Position numbers and translations under genes: made by a program. Below the pieces are notes generated by a model. That model saw only the letters and a program-made list of their open reading frames with translations. It was not told the origin of the DNA and did not search any database. Positions 1 to 12,189 of a DNA stretch of 64,000 nucleotides are shown in pieces (position 1 is the stretch's first letter; every line of letters starts with the position of its first letter). Location of the stretch: NCBI RefSeq assembly GCF_027887165.1, contig NC_077235.1, positions 19,041,383 to 19,105,382 on the forward strand. The letters run 5' to 3'. The stretch comes from Monodelphis domestica. Its lineage: Eukaryota > Chordata > Mammalia > Didelphimorphia > Didelphidae.

Positions 1-835
1 GTGTATCAGTCCCTGGGTACAATGTTTTCCTGTTTCTGCTCCTCTCACTCTGCATCACTTCCTGGAGGTTGTTCCAGTCTCCATGGAATTCCTCCACTTT
101 ATTATTCCTTTGAGCACAATAGTATTCCATCACCAACATATACCACAATTTGTTCAGCCATTCCACAATTGACGGGCATCCCCTCGTCTTCCAATTTTTG
201 GCCACCACAAAGAGCGCAGCTATGAATATTCTTGTATAAGTCTTTTTCCTTATTATCTCTTTGGGGTACAAACCCAGCAGTGCTATGGCTCGATCAAAGG
301 GCAAGACAGTCTTTTATTGCCCTTGGGGCATAGTTCCAAATTGCCCTCCAGAATGGTTGGATCAATTCACAACTCTACCAGCAATGCATTAATGTCCTGA
401 CTTTGCCACATCCCTTCCGGCATTCATTACTTTCCCTTGCTGTCATGTTAGCCAATCTGCTAGGTGTGAGGTGATACCTCAGAGTTGTTTTGATTTGCAT
501 CTCTCTGATTATAAGAGATTTAGAACACTTTTTCATGTGCTTATTAATAGTTTTGATTCCTTTATCTGAAAACTGCCTATTCATGTCCCTTGCCCATTTA
601 TCAATTGGAGAATGGCTTGATTTTTTGTACAATTGATTTAGCTCTTTGTAAATTTGAGTAATTAATCCTTTGTCTGAGGTTTTTATGAAGATTGTTTCCC
701 AATTTGTTGCTTCCCTTCTGATTTTAGTTACATTGGTTTTGTTTGTACAAAAACTTTTTAATTTGATGTAGTCAAAATTTTTTATTTTACATTTTGTGAC
801 TCTAAGTCTTGCTTGGTTTTAAAAGTTGTGAATCA
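1..835 (-). mobile_element. L1 LINE 3' portion (ORF2 C-terminus and 3' UTR), cut by window edge
   Basis: Antisense L1. The minus strand of 375-632 encodes 85 residues holding the C-terminal L1 ORF2 signature IDKWARDMNRQFSD followed by [22 protein letters not shown], then a cysteine-bearing KGCGKVRTLMHCW stretch. Positions 1-370 match the ORF2 end and 3' UTR seen in the other L1 copies of this window (for example 44.2-44.6 kb and 57.3-57.7 kb). The 3' tail lies left of the window, and the 5' side breaks off near 835 inside ORF2. The reading frame is broken, so this is a dead 5'-truncated copy. Confidence 0.93.
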
Positions 836-847
836 TTTTAGAAGCTA

Positions 848-3300
848 GTGTATACAACTGCTTTCGTAGAAAATCAATAAGCATTTATTAAGTACCTGCT
901 ATGTGTGTTTGGTACTGAGGTTATTAAAACAACAGTGAAGCAGTCCTTTCCCTCAAGAAACTTAAATTCTAATTGAGGGAAGTAACATGTTCAACAGATA
1001 AGCAAATATAGGACATATTCAAGATTATATACACAGTGATTTGAGATAGGAGACATTTATAACCACAGAATTCAAGAAAGTTCTTTTGAAGCAGATGGAA
1101 TCCTTGAAAGAAAGTAGAGATTCCTAGAGACTGACTTGAAGTGGAGGAGCATTTCAGGTATGGAATACACCCTGTACAAAGTTATGGATGTGGAAAGTGG
1201 AATAGGTCAATTTGACCAGGGCATAGAGTGCATGAGAGGGAGAAATACATAATCTGCCTGGGAATATTTAAAGACCAAATCCAGGAATGAATTTGTATTT
1301 TATTCCAGAAGAAATGGAAAACCTTTGAAACTTCTCAAGCAGCAGAATCTCTTCATCCAACCTGTACTTTATCTTCAAACTAGGACCTATGTGGTAGATT
1401 AGAAAGAGTAACTACTCAATGTTGTTCTTATACATTTATTTCAATCATGTTCCACTCTTTATGACCCCATTTGTTTTTGTTTTTGTTTTTTTTTTTGCCA
1501 AAATTCTGCAGTGGTTTGCCATTTCCTTCTCCAGCTCATTTTCCAGATCATGAACCTGAGGCAAACCAGGTGAAGTGACTTTCCCAGGCTCACACAACCA
1601 GTAAGTGTCTGATACCAGATTTGAACTAGGAAGAGGAGTCTTCCTGATTTTAGGCTTGGCTCTCTGTCCTCTCTGCTACTTAACTGTCCTAAAAAGTCTG
1701 GATATAGGGAGACAAATTGGTAAGCTTTTCTAGAAGTTTACTTGAAAGATGATGAATACCTGCATTATAATAGTTACTACATATAGAGAAAAGGGTATAG
1801 ATGTGAGAGCTTTAGTGATAGAACTAATAAGATTTAATAACTGATTAGATATGGGAAGTGCGTACATCTGAGAAATTGAGGATGATTGCGAAGTTGGATG
1901 ACTATAAGAACTCCCTCAGTTGGGGAGAAGGGTTTTAAATCATTTTAAGACATATTGAGTTTTAGATGACTTATGGAACTTGCAAATATGTCTGCTAGGC
2001 AGTTAGGGATGTGGGACTGGAGCTCAGGAAAGATGAGAGAGATATGTGTTTATAGATTTGGGAATCATCTGCAAATGGAAGATGGTTAAATCCAAGGGAG
2101 CTTATGATATAACTGTAAAATAGTATAAAGGGAGGAGAGAACTCAGGAAAGAATCTTGGGGTATACTCACCCAAAAAGGGTATGGATATTGATCCCATAA
2201 AGGAAATTGAGAAGAAGTGATAGGAAAAGAAATGTTTCTGAGAAGGATCCAGAAAACATAAGGAGAAGAGAATTTTTAGAAGGAAAGATGGTCATTGATG
2301 ATAAATGCTGAAGAAGTGACTTATAACCAAGAGAAAACTGTAATGACATAGTAATAAAGAGATCATTGATGACATAGAAGTGAATAGTTGCAGGCATGAA
2401 ATACAGATGGAAGCCAGATCACAAGAGGATAAGGAATTGGTGGCCAGAAAGTAAAGGCAGTGACTCCAGATAGCTTTTCTCAGGAGGTTAGGAGTAAAGA
2501 GAAAAGAAATATAGGACATGTGGCAATGGTAAGACTAAGGGAACATTTTTTAGAATGGGGAAATCTGAACAATACTTGTAGATGGTAGGGAAGGCACTAG
2601 TGGATAAGTAGTTGGAAATGAAGGAGATGGGAAAATGAAGGAATAAGTTCCCAGAAGATATGAGAAAAGATGAGATTAAGGGAATAGAATGCTCTTTCTC
2701 CTCAGAGTCTGGAGGAAAGACTGGGGAATGCCAGTGAAGTAGAATGAGTTTTGGAAATAGGGAGGAAAGGCTGCTCTATACCAAGGGCTTCAATTTTGTT
2801 ACTGAATTGTTAGGTGGGGGAATCTCTAATCGGAAAGTACAGAGGTGTTAGTATAAGAGGCTTCAGTAAAGAACAGAAACCTTGGACCAGTCATTGTGGG
2901 GAGTATGAGAGAGAGTTATTCAGGGAAGAGTAAAAGAATTGGCATGAAACTTTTATGGACACAAGAGAACTGGGAGTGGTGTGGTAGGGAAGGCAACTTC
3001 AGTGGAGACAATACACACATCTGTATCAAAAGGGTTCTTAGATGGAGCCAGTTTGGAGAAGATGTTCCATGTCCTTTCCAATAGCAATGGTAATGTCAAT
3101 TTGAATTTTATCACCCAGGAAGTTGGGACAGTGTTCAGGGTTTCCTTGGCTTCCTGGTTTGGTGATGGAGAGAAGATGACTAGATGGAATAAAGCTCTCT
3201 TTGGAGCCTGGTTGGTTAGAATAGGTAGAAGAATGGTTTGATTTATTTACCCTCCAAATAGAACCCCAAAACAACTCTGCCTTGAGGCCAGTCTAGGACC
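848..3300 (-). mobile_element. Long L2 LINE, antisense, with RT motif remnant; split by a SINE
   Basis: The left end (870-1010) is the familiar L2 3' region read backwards: animals' size-tail wording such as cattta-ttaagtacctgctatgtgt, followed by decayed ORF2. On the minus strand near 1995-2100 the peptide GFNHLPFADDSQIY is the L2 RT domain C motif; the F-A-D-D codons are at 2064-2075. The stretch from 2300 to about 3300 continues upstream L2 coding sequence, heavily mutated. Total L2 length is about 2.2 kb once the SINE at 1427-1692 is removed, which is long for such an old family. The outer right limit is uncertain by 100-200 bp. Confidence 0.8.
1427..1692 (-). mobile_element. RTE-tailed tRNA-headed SINE (marsupial MAR1 type), inserted in L2
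   Basis: Read on the minus strand it runs from a tRNA-like head with box A and box B (complement near 1600-1690) through a core with the complement of 'aaactgaggcaaa' at about 1555, to a tail whose complement near 1445-1475 is the RTE/BovB-like 'gtcataaagagt-ggaacatgattga' end. The tail type implies mobilisation by an RTE LINE rather than L1. L2 sequence continues on both sides, so the SINE is younger than the L2. I could not define a clean target-site duplication. Confidence 0.78.
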
Positions 3301-3600
3301 TAAAATGACCAAACTCCATGAGACTGGGGGTAGGAGAAAGATGTACAAAGGGTCATTATTTCCAGTGGCCAAGAGTGAGCTGTGACAGGACAGGTGACTT
3401 AGGTTATTCTGGTCAGGAGTGAGAGGCAGGAGAGCTAGATAGGAAACAGAAAAGTCACCTCATAAAATATATCACTTTATTTGGTGTCAAACACAACTAT
3501 ATAAAACTTATCAATTTGAATGAGTGTATCAGATGATCACCTGAATTTATGGAAAGCCTCAATTGTGGAACATTTTTCTTATTTTTTTTTCTCTTTCAAG
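3301..3600. other. Unassigned stretch between L2 and SINE
   Basis: About 300 bp with no open frame of note and no repeat that I recognise with confidence. The left part may be the decayed 5' continuation of the L2. A T-rich run lies just before the SINE at 3601. Confidence 0.4.
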
Positions 3601-3785
3601 TAGGCCTGGAGTTAGGAAGACTCATCTTCCTGAGTTAAAATCTGGCCTCAGATCTTTCCAATTTGCCCCAGTTTCTTCCTGTGTAAAATGAGCTGGAGAA
3701 GAAAATGGCAAGCTACTCTGAGGAAATCTCAAATAGGGTCATGAAAAGTCAGATATGACTTAAATGACTGAAAAACAATAAAATA
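3601..3785 (+). mobile_element. RTE-tailed SINE, 5'-truncated (MAR1 type)
   Basis: Starts in the SINE head ('taggcctggagttaggaaga'), runs through the core ('tgtaaaatgagctggagaag') and ends with the RTE-like tail around 3738-3775 ('gggtcatgaaaagtcagata', then 'gacttaaatgactgaa'). Box A is lost by truncation, and the box B region is diverged. Same family as 1427-1692 and 21214-21436. Confidence 0.75.
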
Positions 3786-3864
3786 TAAAACAAAAACTAG
3801 ACTAACAATGTTACTACATTGCACTTCCTCCCAGACTGGCTTTACTGAACTGCTAATGTAACAG

Positions 3865-4080
3865 TAGTATGGTGGCAACAGTATTAAACTTAGAATAAGA
3901 AGAAACCTGGATTCCAATCCTAGACCCAACATTTGCTAATTGTATAACTCTGGGAAAATCACTTAACTTCTCTGATCGGAAATATATGGATAACTATATT
4001 CTACCTACTTTAAATGAAATAATATGTATCACGTGCTTAGCATAGGACTTAGCACATAGTAGGTACTTAATAAATACTTT
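3865..4080 (+). mobile_element. MIR/CORE-SINE
   Basis: Carries the MIR order of landmarks: a box B-like 'ggattccaatcctag', 'gggaaaatcacttaacttct', and the 3' end 'cttagcacatagtaggtact' with 'taataaatac'. Well diverged, as expected for a pan-mammalian SINE. Confidence 0.7.
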
Positions 4081-4194
4081 CTTCTCTCATTATTTACTTC
4101 CTTCCTTTCTTCCTTCTGAGCTTAAAAAGAGTTTTAGATATTCCAAGTCATATAAATGCTAGCTCTTACTAAGATTATTAGTAATTAGCATCTT

Positions 4195-4405
4195 AAATTA
4201 AATGTTGGAATAGAAAGTACTCTTCCCTGAATGCCAAGAGATCTGAGTTCTTTATTCCCACTCCATGGTAAAAGAGGCTTGCAGTGTCCTTGGGTAAGTG
4301 ACTTCACTTCTGTGAACTTCAGTTTCCCCCTACTATATGATGAGAAACAAAGATACCAGATGATCTGTATGGGCCTTCTAGCCCTCATTGTCTGACTCTA
4401 AAATA
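4195..4405 (+). mobile_element. MIR-like CORE-SINE
   Basis: Contains 'gggtaagtgacttcacttct', then 'cagtttcccc', and the 3' phrase 'gggccttctagccctcattg' followed by 'tctgactctaaa'. This is the order seen in MIR/Ther SINEs. Directly abuts the L1 3' end that starts near 4408. Confidence 0.65.
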
Positions 4406-4407
4406 CC

Positions 4408-4985
4408 CAATTCAATTTATAGCTGCATTCTTTGTGGTGGCAGAAATTTGAAAATGAGGGGATGCCCTTCAATTGGAGAATGGCTGAACAAATTGTGGTA
4501 TATGTTGGCAATGGAATACTATTGTGCTCAAAGGAATAATGAACTGGAGGAATTCCATGGGATTTGGAATGACCTCCAGGAAGTGATGCAGAGTGAGAGT
4601 AGCAGAACCAGGAAAACATTGTACACACAGATTGATACATTATCGAATGTAATGGACTTCTCTACTAGTAGCAATGCAATGATCCAGGACAGTTCTGAGG
4701 GACTTATGAGAAAGAACACGATCCATATCAAATGAAAGAACTGTGGGAGTAGAAACGCAGAAGAAAAACATATGATTGATCACATGGTTTGATGGGGATA
4801 TGATTGGGGATATAGACTTTAAATGATCACTCTATTAGAAATATTAATATTATAGAAATAGGTCTTGATCAATGATACATGTAAAACCCAATGGAATTGC
4901 TTGTTGAATATGGGAGGGAAAGAACATGATTCATGTAGCCATGGAAAAATATTCTAAATTAATTAATTAAACTTAAAAGTTAAAT
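4408..4985 (+). mobile_element. L1 3' end with open ORF2 C-terminus and 3' UTR
   Basis: The open frame 4388-4735 holds the C-terminal L1 ORF2 sequence, including IGEWLNKLWYMLAMEYYCAQ, and ends in a stop at 4733-4735. The codons upstream of 4408 belong to the adjoining SINE, not to L1. After the stop comes the 3' UTR and an AT-rich tail (about 4955-4990). This copy retains an open frame across the C-terminus, whereas the related copy at 21.4-23.1 kb has a tryptophan-to-stop change at the matching place. 5'-truncated to under 600 bp, so it is not mobile. Confidence 0.9.
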
Positions 4986-6539
4986 AAATCAGTAGTATAA
5001 AATGCCCAATTCACAAGCATTAGAACATAGTTCTGTGCTCTTGGAAGGCTAAACAGTCTCTTCCTATTTATGTTTCCACTCTAAGTTTGCTGAGGAAATC
5101 CTTTTCTTAGAATCCACTGATTGAGTTCAGCTCAGCCTTTCTTGGAACCATCACAAGTGCTGAATGAATGGGATCTGAATAAATGAGATTTTATTGCAGT
5201 AAGTTTCACATATGTATTTTTGAATGCTGCAGCATCCTCCTGGCTGTTCTAACATGGTCAGCCAGTGGAATTAGAAATCAGGCAGAGAAGAAGAAATCAT
5301 GTCAGAAAAAGCCATTCAGGAAGTATTGTTCTTCCAGCGCCTGGTATTGATTTTTCAGACATATCATCCCCTTGACACCTCTAGCTGGGAGAAGGGAGGA
5401 TGAAAATGCATGAGCGGGTAAAGCTATATAAACCTATCCCTAAGGTTGAATTAGTGCCTGAATCACCTTTATGACATATCTAGTACCAATTAACCAGCCC
5501 ACTGCCCCGAGAAAATCAGGTGCGCTCTGATTTTCTGTTCTACATCCCCAATAGGATTGCTAAGGGAAAAAAGCTACCTTTAATCTTTCTCATCTGCTTA
5601 TGTGCTCTCCTTTCCCAATGAAGTGGGAGGTGTGAACATAAAATGAGCAGAGAATTTTTTGTCTTTTAGAAGAACACTGCTTATAACTTACAGAAAATGT
5701 CAAGTAATGTGTGCTCTAAAAATATCCAATTATCAACATAATTACATCTACCAACTGGCTCCCCCAACTTGGGTGGTGTTGGTGTTGGACAAAGTGGAGA
5801 GGTTTAGCAGCTCTTCTGGACTGCTAACCTCACTGTCATCACCTTCCTGACTTGGGGTTGATCCAGCTCCTTATTACCTGAGTACTGTGACCAGGGATAG
5901 GCCAGCCTGATCCCTCCTCCTGACCTCTGAGGCTCCATTTTAACTTAGTGGATTTGTGGTTCAGACAAAGCAGAGGCTTTGTCCCTCAGGTAAGCAGAGG
6001 CTCACTGTGAAGAAGAAAACCAGTGGGAAGATGAATATTGGAAAAAGTTAGGGGAACACAGCACAAATATGCTTTGTTCCCTCATATCTGTCACTCCATT
6101 GGAACCAAGATATACAACTAAACACATGTACAAATACTTCTGGGCATATACTGTCTCTCGACCCCTGCTTGGAAAAAGGCCCAGTCCAGGTCCAAGGAAT
6201 TATTTGAACCCATTGTCTATGTGCTGGGGTAATCTCATAAATTATCAGTTGCCACCCCCATCTCACCAAAATCAAGAGTTGGCAACCTGGTATTATTTCT
6301 GATTTACCTAAGAATCACCTATTCCAACCACAAAAATAATCACTTAACCACCATTTTGCCTTATCTTTTATTATCTCTACCATTCACCCTGAACTCTGTC
6401 TTGTCCCGACTCTTAGTCATTGCCATTTCTTTAAGATTGCTGAAGCGTCCTAACTTGGCTTTCATTTGTTTGACAGCACATGGTGGATGACTTAGGAAGA
6501 GACTAAGAAAGTACTATTTTTTTCTAAAGTCTTTGAGTG
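4986..6539. other. Single-copy-looking DNA, no gene recognised
   Basis: No repeat family recognised with confidence and no coding sequence that I can support. It holds a 10-bp perfect hairpin (5510-5536), a TATA-like 'gctatataaacc' near 5423, and a splice-donor-like 'ctcaggtaag' near 5987. Short open frames (63-77 residues, 5659-6302, both strands) have no recognisable motif and are best treated as chance. Confidence 0.5.
5510..5536. repeat. Short perfect inverted repeat (10-bp stem, 7-nt loop)
   Basis: AGAAAATCAG at 5510-5519 pairs exactly with CTGATTTTCT at 5527-5536 across the loop GTGCGCT. No flanking element explains it. It could be a chance hairpin. Confidence 0.85.
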
Positions 6540-6650
6540 TGAAATCAAGAAACTTAATAATTAGTCTGATTTTCAGAGTGCTAATGAATGGAAAGAGCTT
6601 CATAGATATTAAAGTACTATAGAAATAACAACTGTTATTGTTAACCCATA
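6540..6650 (+). mobile_element. CORE-SINE 3' fragment (MIR/Ther type)
   Basis: Ends in the typical 'attaaagtactatagaaata' plus 'actgttattgtta' string found at CORE-SINE 3' ends. The upstream half is missing or unrecognisable. Confidence 0.5.
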
Positions 6651-7179
6651 AGCGGAAGAGCTGGTAGAGAGAAGAGAATTCTCTTCAAATGAGGCTCATT
6701 TTCCTCTTCCCTTGAATAAGAATCACAACATGCCTTTGATGGTCTGGGAGTGAGATGCCTCTGCTAGGCAGCTCTTGTGAGTATGGGAACAGTCCCCTTG
6801 ACAGTTCAGACTATCACTCAAAGAGGCATTATAATATTTCCAAGCTGATGACTGTACTTAGGTCACTGGCTTTGAGATGGACTAGGATTGGCCCCCAAGA
6901 AGTTCTCCATTCTATGCTCAGGCAACCATATTCCTCCTCCTCCTTTAAAAAAACCCTACTGATTAAAAAACGTTTCCTTGTCTTCACAGTGTCTGCAATG
7001 CAGTGAAACCGCTTTATATTCAGAGAGAATTTTATATGCTCTATGTTCTAACTAATCTTTATTATTATATAGGGAACTTAATGTTATATCTCCTGTATCT
7101 GAATGTTTGATGAAGCTTTCCCCAGTTCCAGAAATGTACTCTCTTGACCTATAATTTTAAGAATACTTATCTTTCTTCA
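6651..7179. other. Unassigned DNA
   Basis: No repeat or gene recognised. A pyrimidine-rich 'cctcctcctccttt' lies near 6930. The 83-residue open frame at 6755-7006 has no recognisable domain. Confidence 0.4.
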
Positions 7180-7495
7180 AAATTTATTTCAGGTGCTACT
7201 TTTTTATAACCTTTTCCGGGCCCTCCATCCCTTACTTCAATCCTTCCTAGGGAATAATAATATATTATTATATATTCTTCTTTAAATTTTCTTAGAGCAC
7301 TGATTTTGCATCTTTTCTTTGCCCAGATTACTTCGCGTCTTGTATTCACATCCCTCTGAATGTCAAATTCTCATGTCACAACTGGTCTATGCCCCAAAAG
7401 AATATAAGTTCCCTGAGGGGAGGGACCTGGCACCTAACTCAGCTCCTTGCATTTAGTCAGCATTTCTAAATGCTTTGCTTCTTAAATTGAACTGA
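7180..7495 (+). mobile_element. L2 LINE 3' end
   Basis: Shows the L2 3' order: coding remnant, then 'agaatataagttccctgagg' plus 'ggagggacctgg', then 'ctccttgcatttagtcagca' and a short 'taaatgctt' tail. Diverged. Confidence 0.65.
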
Positions 7496-8059
7496 ATGCA
7501 TATGATAGAGCAGGGTATTAATTTAAACTGAAGAAACTAAGCACAAACTGTGAATAAAAGGACATAACACCTAGAAATAGGAGAAAAACAAATATAATGT
7601 GTAGGTCTCTTTTTACTAAATGGTGCTAAGAATTGTTCCAGGGATACAATAACAAGCAGTCATTCTGAAGGTTGAAAAAAGTTGCCTTTTTGTCTTCACA
7701 TTGCCTGAAAATGCAATGAAACCTTCTTATTTTGATGTGGTGGGAAACCAGGACAAATTCTTTCCTTTGGTGCCAAGCATTTTTATGGTATCTATTGGGT
7801 GGGAGGTAGACAGATGTAATTATTTTAAGGTTATAGTTTCACATCTGTATCCCAGTGATCTATGATAGAACACAATCCTATTACATACACACAGTTGAGC
7901 AATCTAAGAAGGTCTAGAGATGATCAGTCATTTCATTTCCATATCAAAGAAACTCTACTAAACTTTTCCTTTGTTCTACTTAAAGAAAAGGTTAATGTTG
8001 ACTCCAGTATGGTTTTGACTAAGTTCTCAATGTCTGGACCTTTTTGAGTTAGCCAGATC
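7496..8059. other. Unassigned DNA with a short L2-like patch
   Basis: About 560 bp with no gene. A short patch at 7612-7672 ('ggtgctaagaattgttccag' then 'ggatacaataacaag') resembles an antisense L2 3' end. Confidence 0.4.
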
Positions 8060-8245
8060 AGATCTGGTACAGTGGTTAGAATGCTGACCTTGGATTCAAG
8101 AATGTATAGATTCAAGTCCAATCTCTGATGATTATCTTTATGACTCCAGGCAAATCAATGCTCATTTCTTCCTCTGTAAAATGGTGCAATCAGACCAAAT
8201 GACTTTAAAAGTCTCTTCCAGCTCCAGAACCATGAACTTCTGGGT
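8060..8245 (+). mobile_element. CORE-SINE (MIR/Ther type)
   Basis: tRNA-like head with 'ggtacagtggttagaatgct', box B-like 'gattcaagtcca', core 'cctctgtaaaatggtgcaat', and 3' 'gtctcttccagctccagaac'. The order and spacing fit a full-length MIR-class SINE. Confidence 0.65.
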
Positions 8246-8389
8246 ATCTTTGAACAAGACACTCATTCCATGTCTCCCAGCATCTCTCTCTTCTATAAAG
8301 TGAAGGGATCTCACTAACTGGCATTTGAGTCTCCTGCCAGCTATACACCGAGATTCCTATTTTGTGCACAGTTTTTCCTTCTGGAAATA

Positions 8390-8615
8390 AGGAAAGAAGC
8401 AGAGTGAGGAAGACCTGAGTTCCCATCTAGCCTTAGATACTTACTAGTTGTATGACCCTAGGCCAGTCATTTAATTTCTGTTTGCTTCAGTTTCCTCAAC
8501 TGTAAAGTGGTGATAATAATAGCACCTAATTCTTAGAGCTGTTTTGGGGATGAAATGAGATAATAATATTTGTAAAAAGCATTCAGCACAGTGTTTGGCA
8601 CATAGTAGACTGCTT
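8390..8615 (+). mobile_element. CORE-SINE (MIR/Ther type)
   Basis: Contains 'gtatgaccctaggccagtca', 'cagtttcctcaactgtaaag', 'gataataatagcacctaatt', and 3' 'agcattcagcacagtgtttg' with 'gcacatagtaga'. All landmarks are in MIR order. The preceding 8246-8360 also resembles a broken MIR. Confidence 0.72.
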
Positions 8616-11600
8616 TCTCTTCTCTTTGCCTCTGGAAAGTAAATTTCAACCCATGTGCAGATATTATTGTTCAATTCAAGGAATGACAAAAATCCATTAT
8701 TTGTACAGAAACAATAGAAAAGCCTTTGGCTCTTTTTGTTTGAATATAGCACTTTTTTCTTCTCCTCCTAACTTCTGTTTTGCTCTCATTGATTTGCTTT
8801 CATCAGAGCTAACTAATGGAATATTTCCTAACAGAAAGGAATATTGCAAAACTGGATGTATTTTGAAATGGAAGTGGAATACATTTGACACAAGGGCCCA
8901 CAAATGTAGGTATTAATCACTTCCTTACCAATGATAATTTAAAACTGTCTGCATAACAAGAAACATTATGGCTTTTGGTGATCTATCAGGAGAAAAGTTA
9001 GTAAATGCCCCAGAAAGCTGTAGGTTTTTCCCCCTTCTTCATCTTATTGCTCAGTCATGAAGGATTGCTTAGGAGGAGGAGATGGGGAAACTTTTAAGTT
9101 GAAACTCCCATTAATTCCATATATCACAAATTCCGAAACATAAAACTTGGAACAGCATAGTCTAAATTACCCTCATAACCTACAAAAGCATAATTCTCCT
9201 GGTCATTGGTTGAATGTAGACTGGTAGAATTGTGGGGATTTTTAAATATTACATCAAAGTAAAATTACTATGATTTTTTCTAATAATCATGGTGAAGGAA
9301 ATGGATCACAGTTGGTCTGCTTCTACCTTGCTTAGGAATAAGTGTGTCATGTAGCTAATGATATTTTATCTCAGCATGGAAGGCAGATGGTGTCAGGCCA
9401 GATTTCTGACCATTTTGTTTCCTGCAGTCACGTTTCTTTTTTAAGAGTTATGTCTTTTTTAAGGGTCACTGTCAAAGAAGCTTGCCTATTAGACCTGAAT
9501 GTAATGCTTCTCCTTTTGGGAAGCATTGCACACCTGTTTCATTGTGCAGAATCATAACAAAACACAATGCATCATGGTCAGTCATCATCAAAGTATGGCC
9601 CCTCCTCTCTGGCCAGGAATTGCGGTCAACCTAAGTCTCGCTTCCAGGCTAGTTTTCAGTAAACCATTTGACATTAGAATTTACTTTGCTCTCTTCAAAC
9701 TACTTCTCTAAGTCTTTTGTCCTAGACTCATACCTGCTTGTAGGTCCTCCTTCTCCTCCTCCTTCACCTCCTGTCTTGGCCCTGACAGGTCTTGAGAACT
9801 TGCAGAGATTAGGAAGTTGAGTAATTAAAGGAATTTATAAGATATCACCTCTTTCTGTGCCCATTAGACTTCCTATTATATCACCCACTATTCAATGCTT
9901 TGCAGGAAAAGAGAATGCAAGGTATTTAATGAATTGAATCCTAGGTAAGATCAAGTTTAAGGCCACCCATTAAAAGGCAGAAGTAGTTGGCTTCAAGCAC
10001 CAACTTTCCCATTCACCTATCAGCCAGGTGACCTTATTAAATCACATAACAAAATCAAATCTTTTGTCTAAAATTTACAAAGCGTTTTTTTCATAACAAA
10101 GTTGTGAGGCCATGAGGAAGTAGTTGAATAATTTATATGAGTTCTTTTTCAGGTCAAAGTTGGAGTAGATGGCTACCTCTGAGACATCTTCTAGCTTGAA
10201 ACTTCTGGGATTCTGAGACTCTAAGTTCACATTTACTCTCCTCTGTGTAAACCCCTAGAGTAATTGCCTCCAAACACTGAAATGAATCACCTGTTTCTAA
10301 AAATTGGCCTCATCATAACCTCATAAATAGAAGTCTGAGGTTTATTTTTATTTTAACATTAGATGTTTCTCCCAGTACCTAAGTGAATGGTAGGGCTAAG
10401 AAGCATAGACCTTCTGTTACGTCCATCTTTTCTACTCATATTGTTTATTTCCTTGTTCACTTTCATTGGTTTCCCACTGACTACTTTTTTAAAAATTATA
10501 TATTGTCTTTTTATCCATTGTAGCTTTCATTATCCACTTAGTTCCAAATGTTCTAGTTTAAATTATGCAAATGTATACCTTTTGAAAAGAAAATAATCTT
10601 TCTAAGGGCTTGGTTGTCTTATGGTGTCATGGATTATGTTTTCCTTCCTTTTAAGTATATACAAAAAGCCACTTTAAGTATGTGCTGATATATCTACTGC
10701 TCTTCCTGAAAATCTCAAGGGGATTCTGCCATAAATTCAGTCCATTTCCCCCCTTTTGAAAACCTCTCTTCTAACAGTCACATGTAATGGGAATCCTGAT
10801 TCTCTGTATGTTATCATTTGATTCAACCTAGTCCTTGTCTTTTTGTCCACATCTCCAGGAAGAGAAACAATCTAGGGCAGAGAAGCTCTTTCCTGCTCTT
10901 TCCCTGTCCATGTCTTTCTATTGAACCCTGTCACATATGCCATTGTTTAGCAGAGGTTTCAAGAAGATCTTTTTTGAGGAGAAGTGGGTTGATGAGCTAC
11001 TGTCCTGAGGATGGAAATGCCATCATGGTATTCTTATTGAGAGAAAAAGCTGCCTGTGGTTCCAGGGAATGCCCATATTGGCCCACAGGACCTACCCAGT
11101 TATTCTAGGGACTCGAAATGGACCAGGAGGAAAGAATCTTTTCTGCTCTTCAGTCCTAGGTTAGCATGTCGTTGACATCCTCTGGGCTGACCTAGAGGCC
11201 ACCAAATCAACAGTATCATTTGAGTGTTCTTCATCTAACCATAGCCACTCTCAGAGAACTCCAGCTAAAGAGTAGAACTGAACAGGAAAACAAAGCCATA
11301 TACCTATATGAAATGTTTCACTACAGGCAATGTAGACAGAGAATGAGGAACAAGAAAAATGGAGTCTGGGACAAATAACTTTAGGCATGACTACACCTGC
11401 CTTCTAACCTTAGGAGAAATGAACAGGACTTTGGAAGCAACATGGAACTTTGATTTAGTGCAAGTCATCAAATGGAAAGAGGCCCTTTGAGCTGGACGTG
11501 CACAGTCCCCAAACCCCCAAAGCAAAGAAAAACAATATTCTTGATGCAAAGACAGACAAGGCAAGGGACTGCAAGATTGTTCGCTTCAAAAGACCCAGGT

Positions 11601-12189
11601 CCTTCAAAACCCTAGTCACTCTCAGGGCTGTTTGCCTTGTAACCCCCTCTAGCTGTCAATGCAAACGTTCAGTTCATGTACTAAGTATAAACTTTCAAAG
11701 CCCAAGTTTTTGGATTTCTAAAGGAGTAAAACATAGCTAAGCCATTGATTCGTGCCTAATTACATTGATGTCCCCCACCCAAATGCAAAGCTTTACAGAA
11801 ATTAAGACTATTCAGTCTTTTCAAATTTGGCATGTTATTTCTGTCTGCATGGGTTTTTATCGACTGTTTTTATCTTCTGAAAGTTATCTAACCTATTGCC
11901 AAGTACTCATTTGCACTCATAAAGCTGATGGTAAAATTCTGGACATGATGCAATCAATATTTGATTCAGTTAACATTTCGTAAAGATGAAAAATCCCCTT
12001 CGGGAGGGAGATCTTATGGAGTAAGAAATTTAGCTTCACCAAATAGTTTTCTTTGTTGTTTTCATCATTCATAGCTTGCTTCATAGACACCTCATTAGCA
12101 GTTTGAACCCTCTCCTCCCCTAGCTGTATATTTTGAGATAGAGCTTACAGCTGGTGATCCAGTGTAGAACTGACTGATGTCACAAAGGC
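8616..12189. other. 3.6 kb of single-copy-looking DNA
   Basis: The longest early stretch without a clear repeat. I see no protein with recognisable motifs; open frames here (61-96 residues) are isolated and carry no conserved domain. Possible MIR decay around 9960-10215. There is a hairpin at 9500-9530, and CTCC-rich DNA at 9740-9775. The stretch 11460-12000 has unusually little repeat signature and could hold conserved non-coding sequence, but this cannot be judged without an alignment. Confidence 0.45.
9500..9530. repeat. Short inverted repeat (11-bp stem with one G-T pair)
   Basis: TGTAATGCTTC (9500-9510) pairs with GAAGCATTGCA (9520-9530) over a 9-nt loop. Too short for a microRNA precursor on its own. 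Confidence 0.8.
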
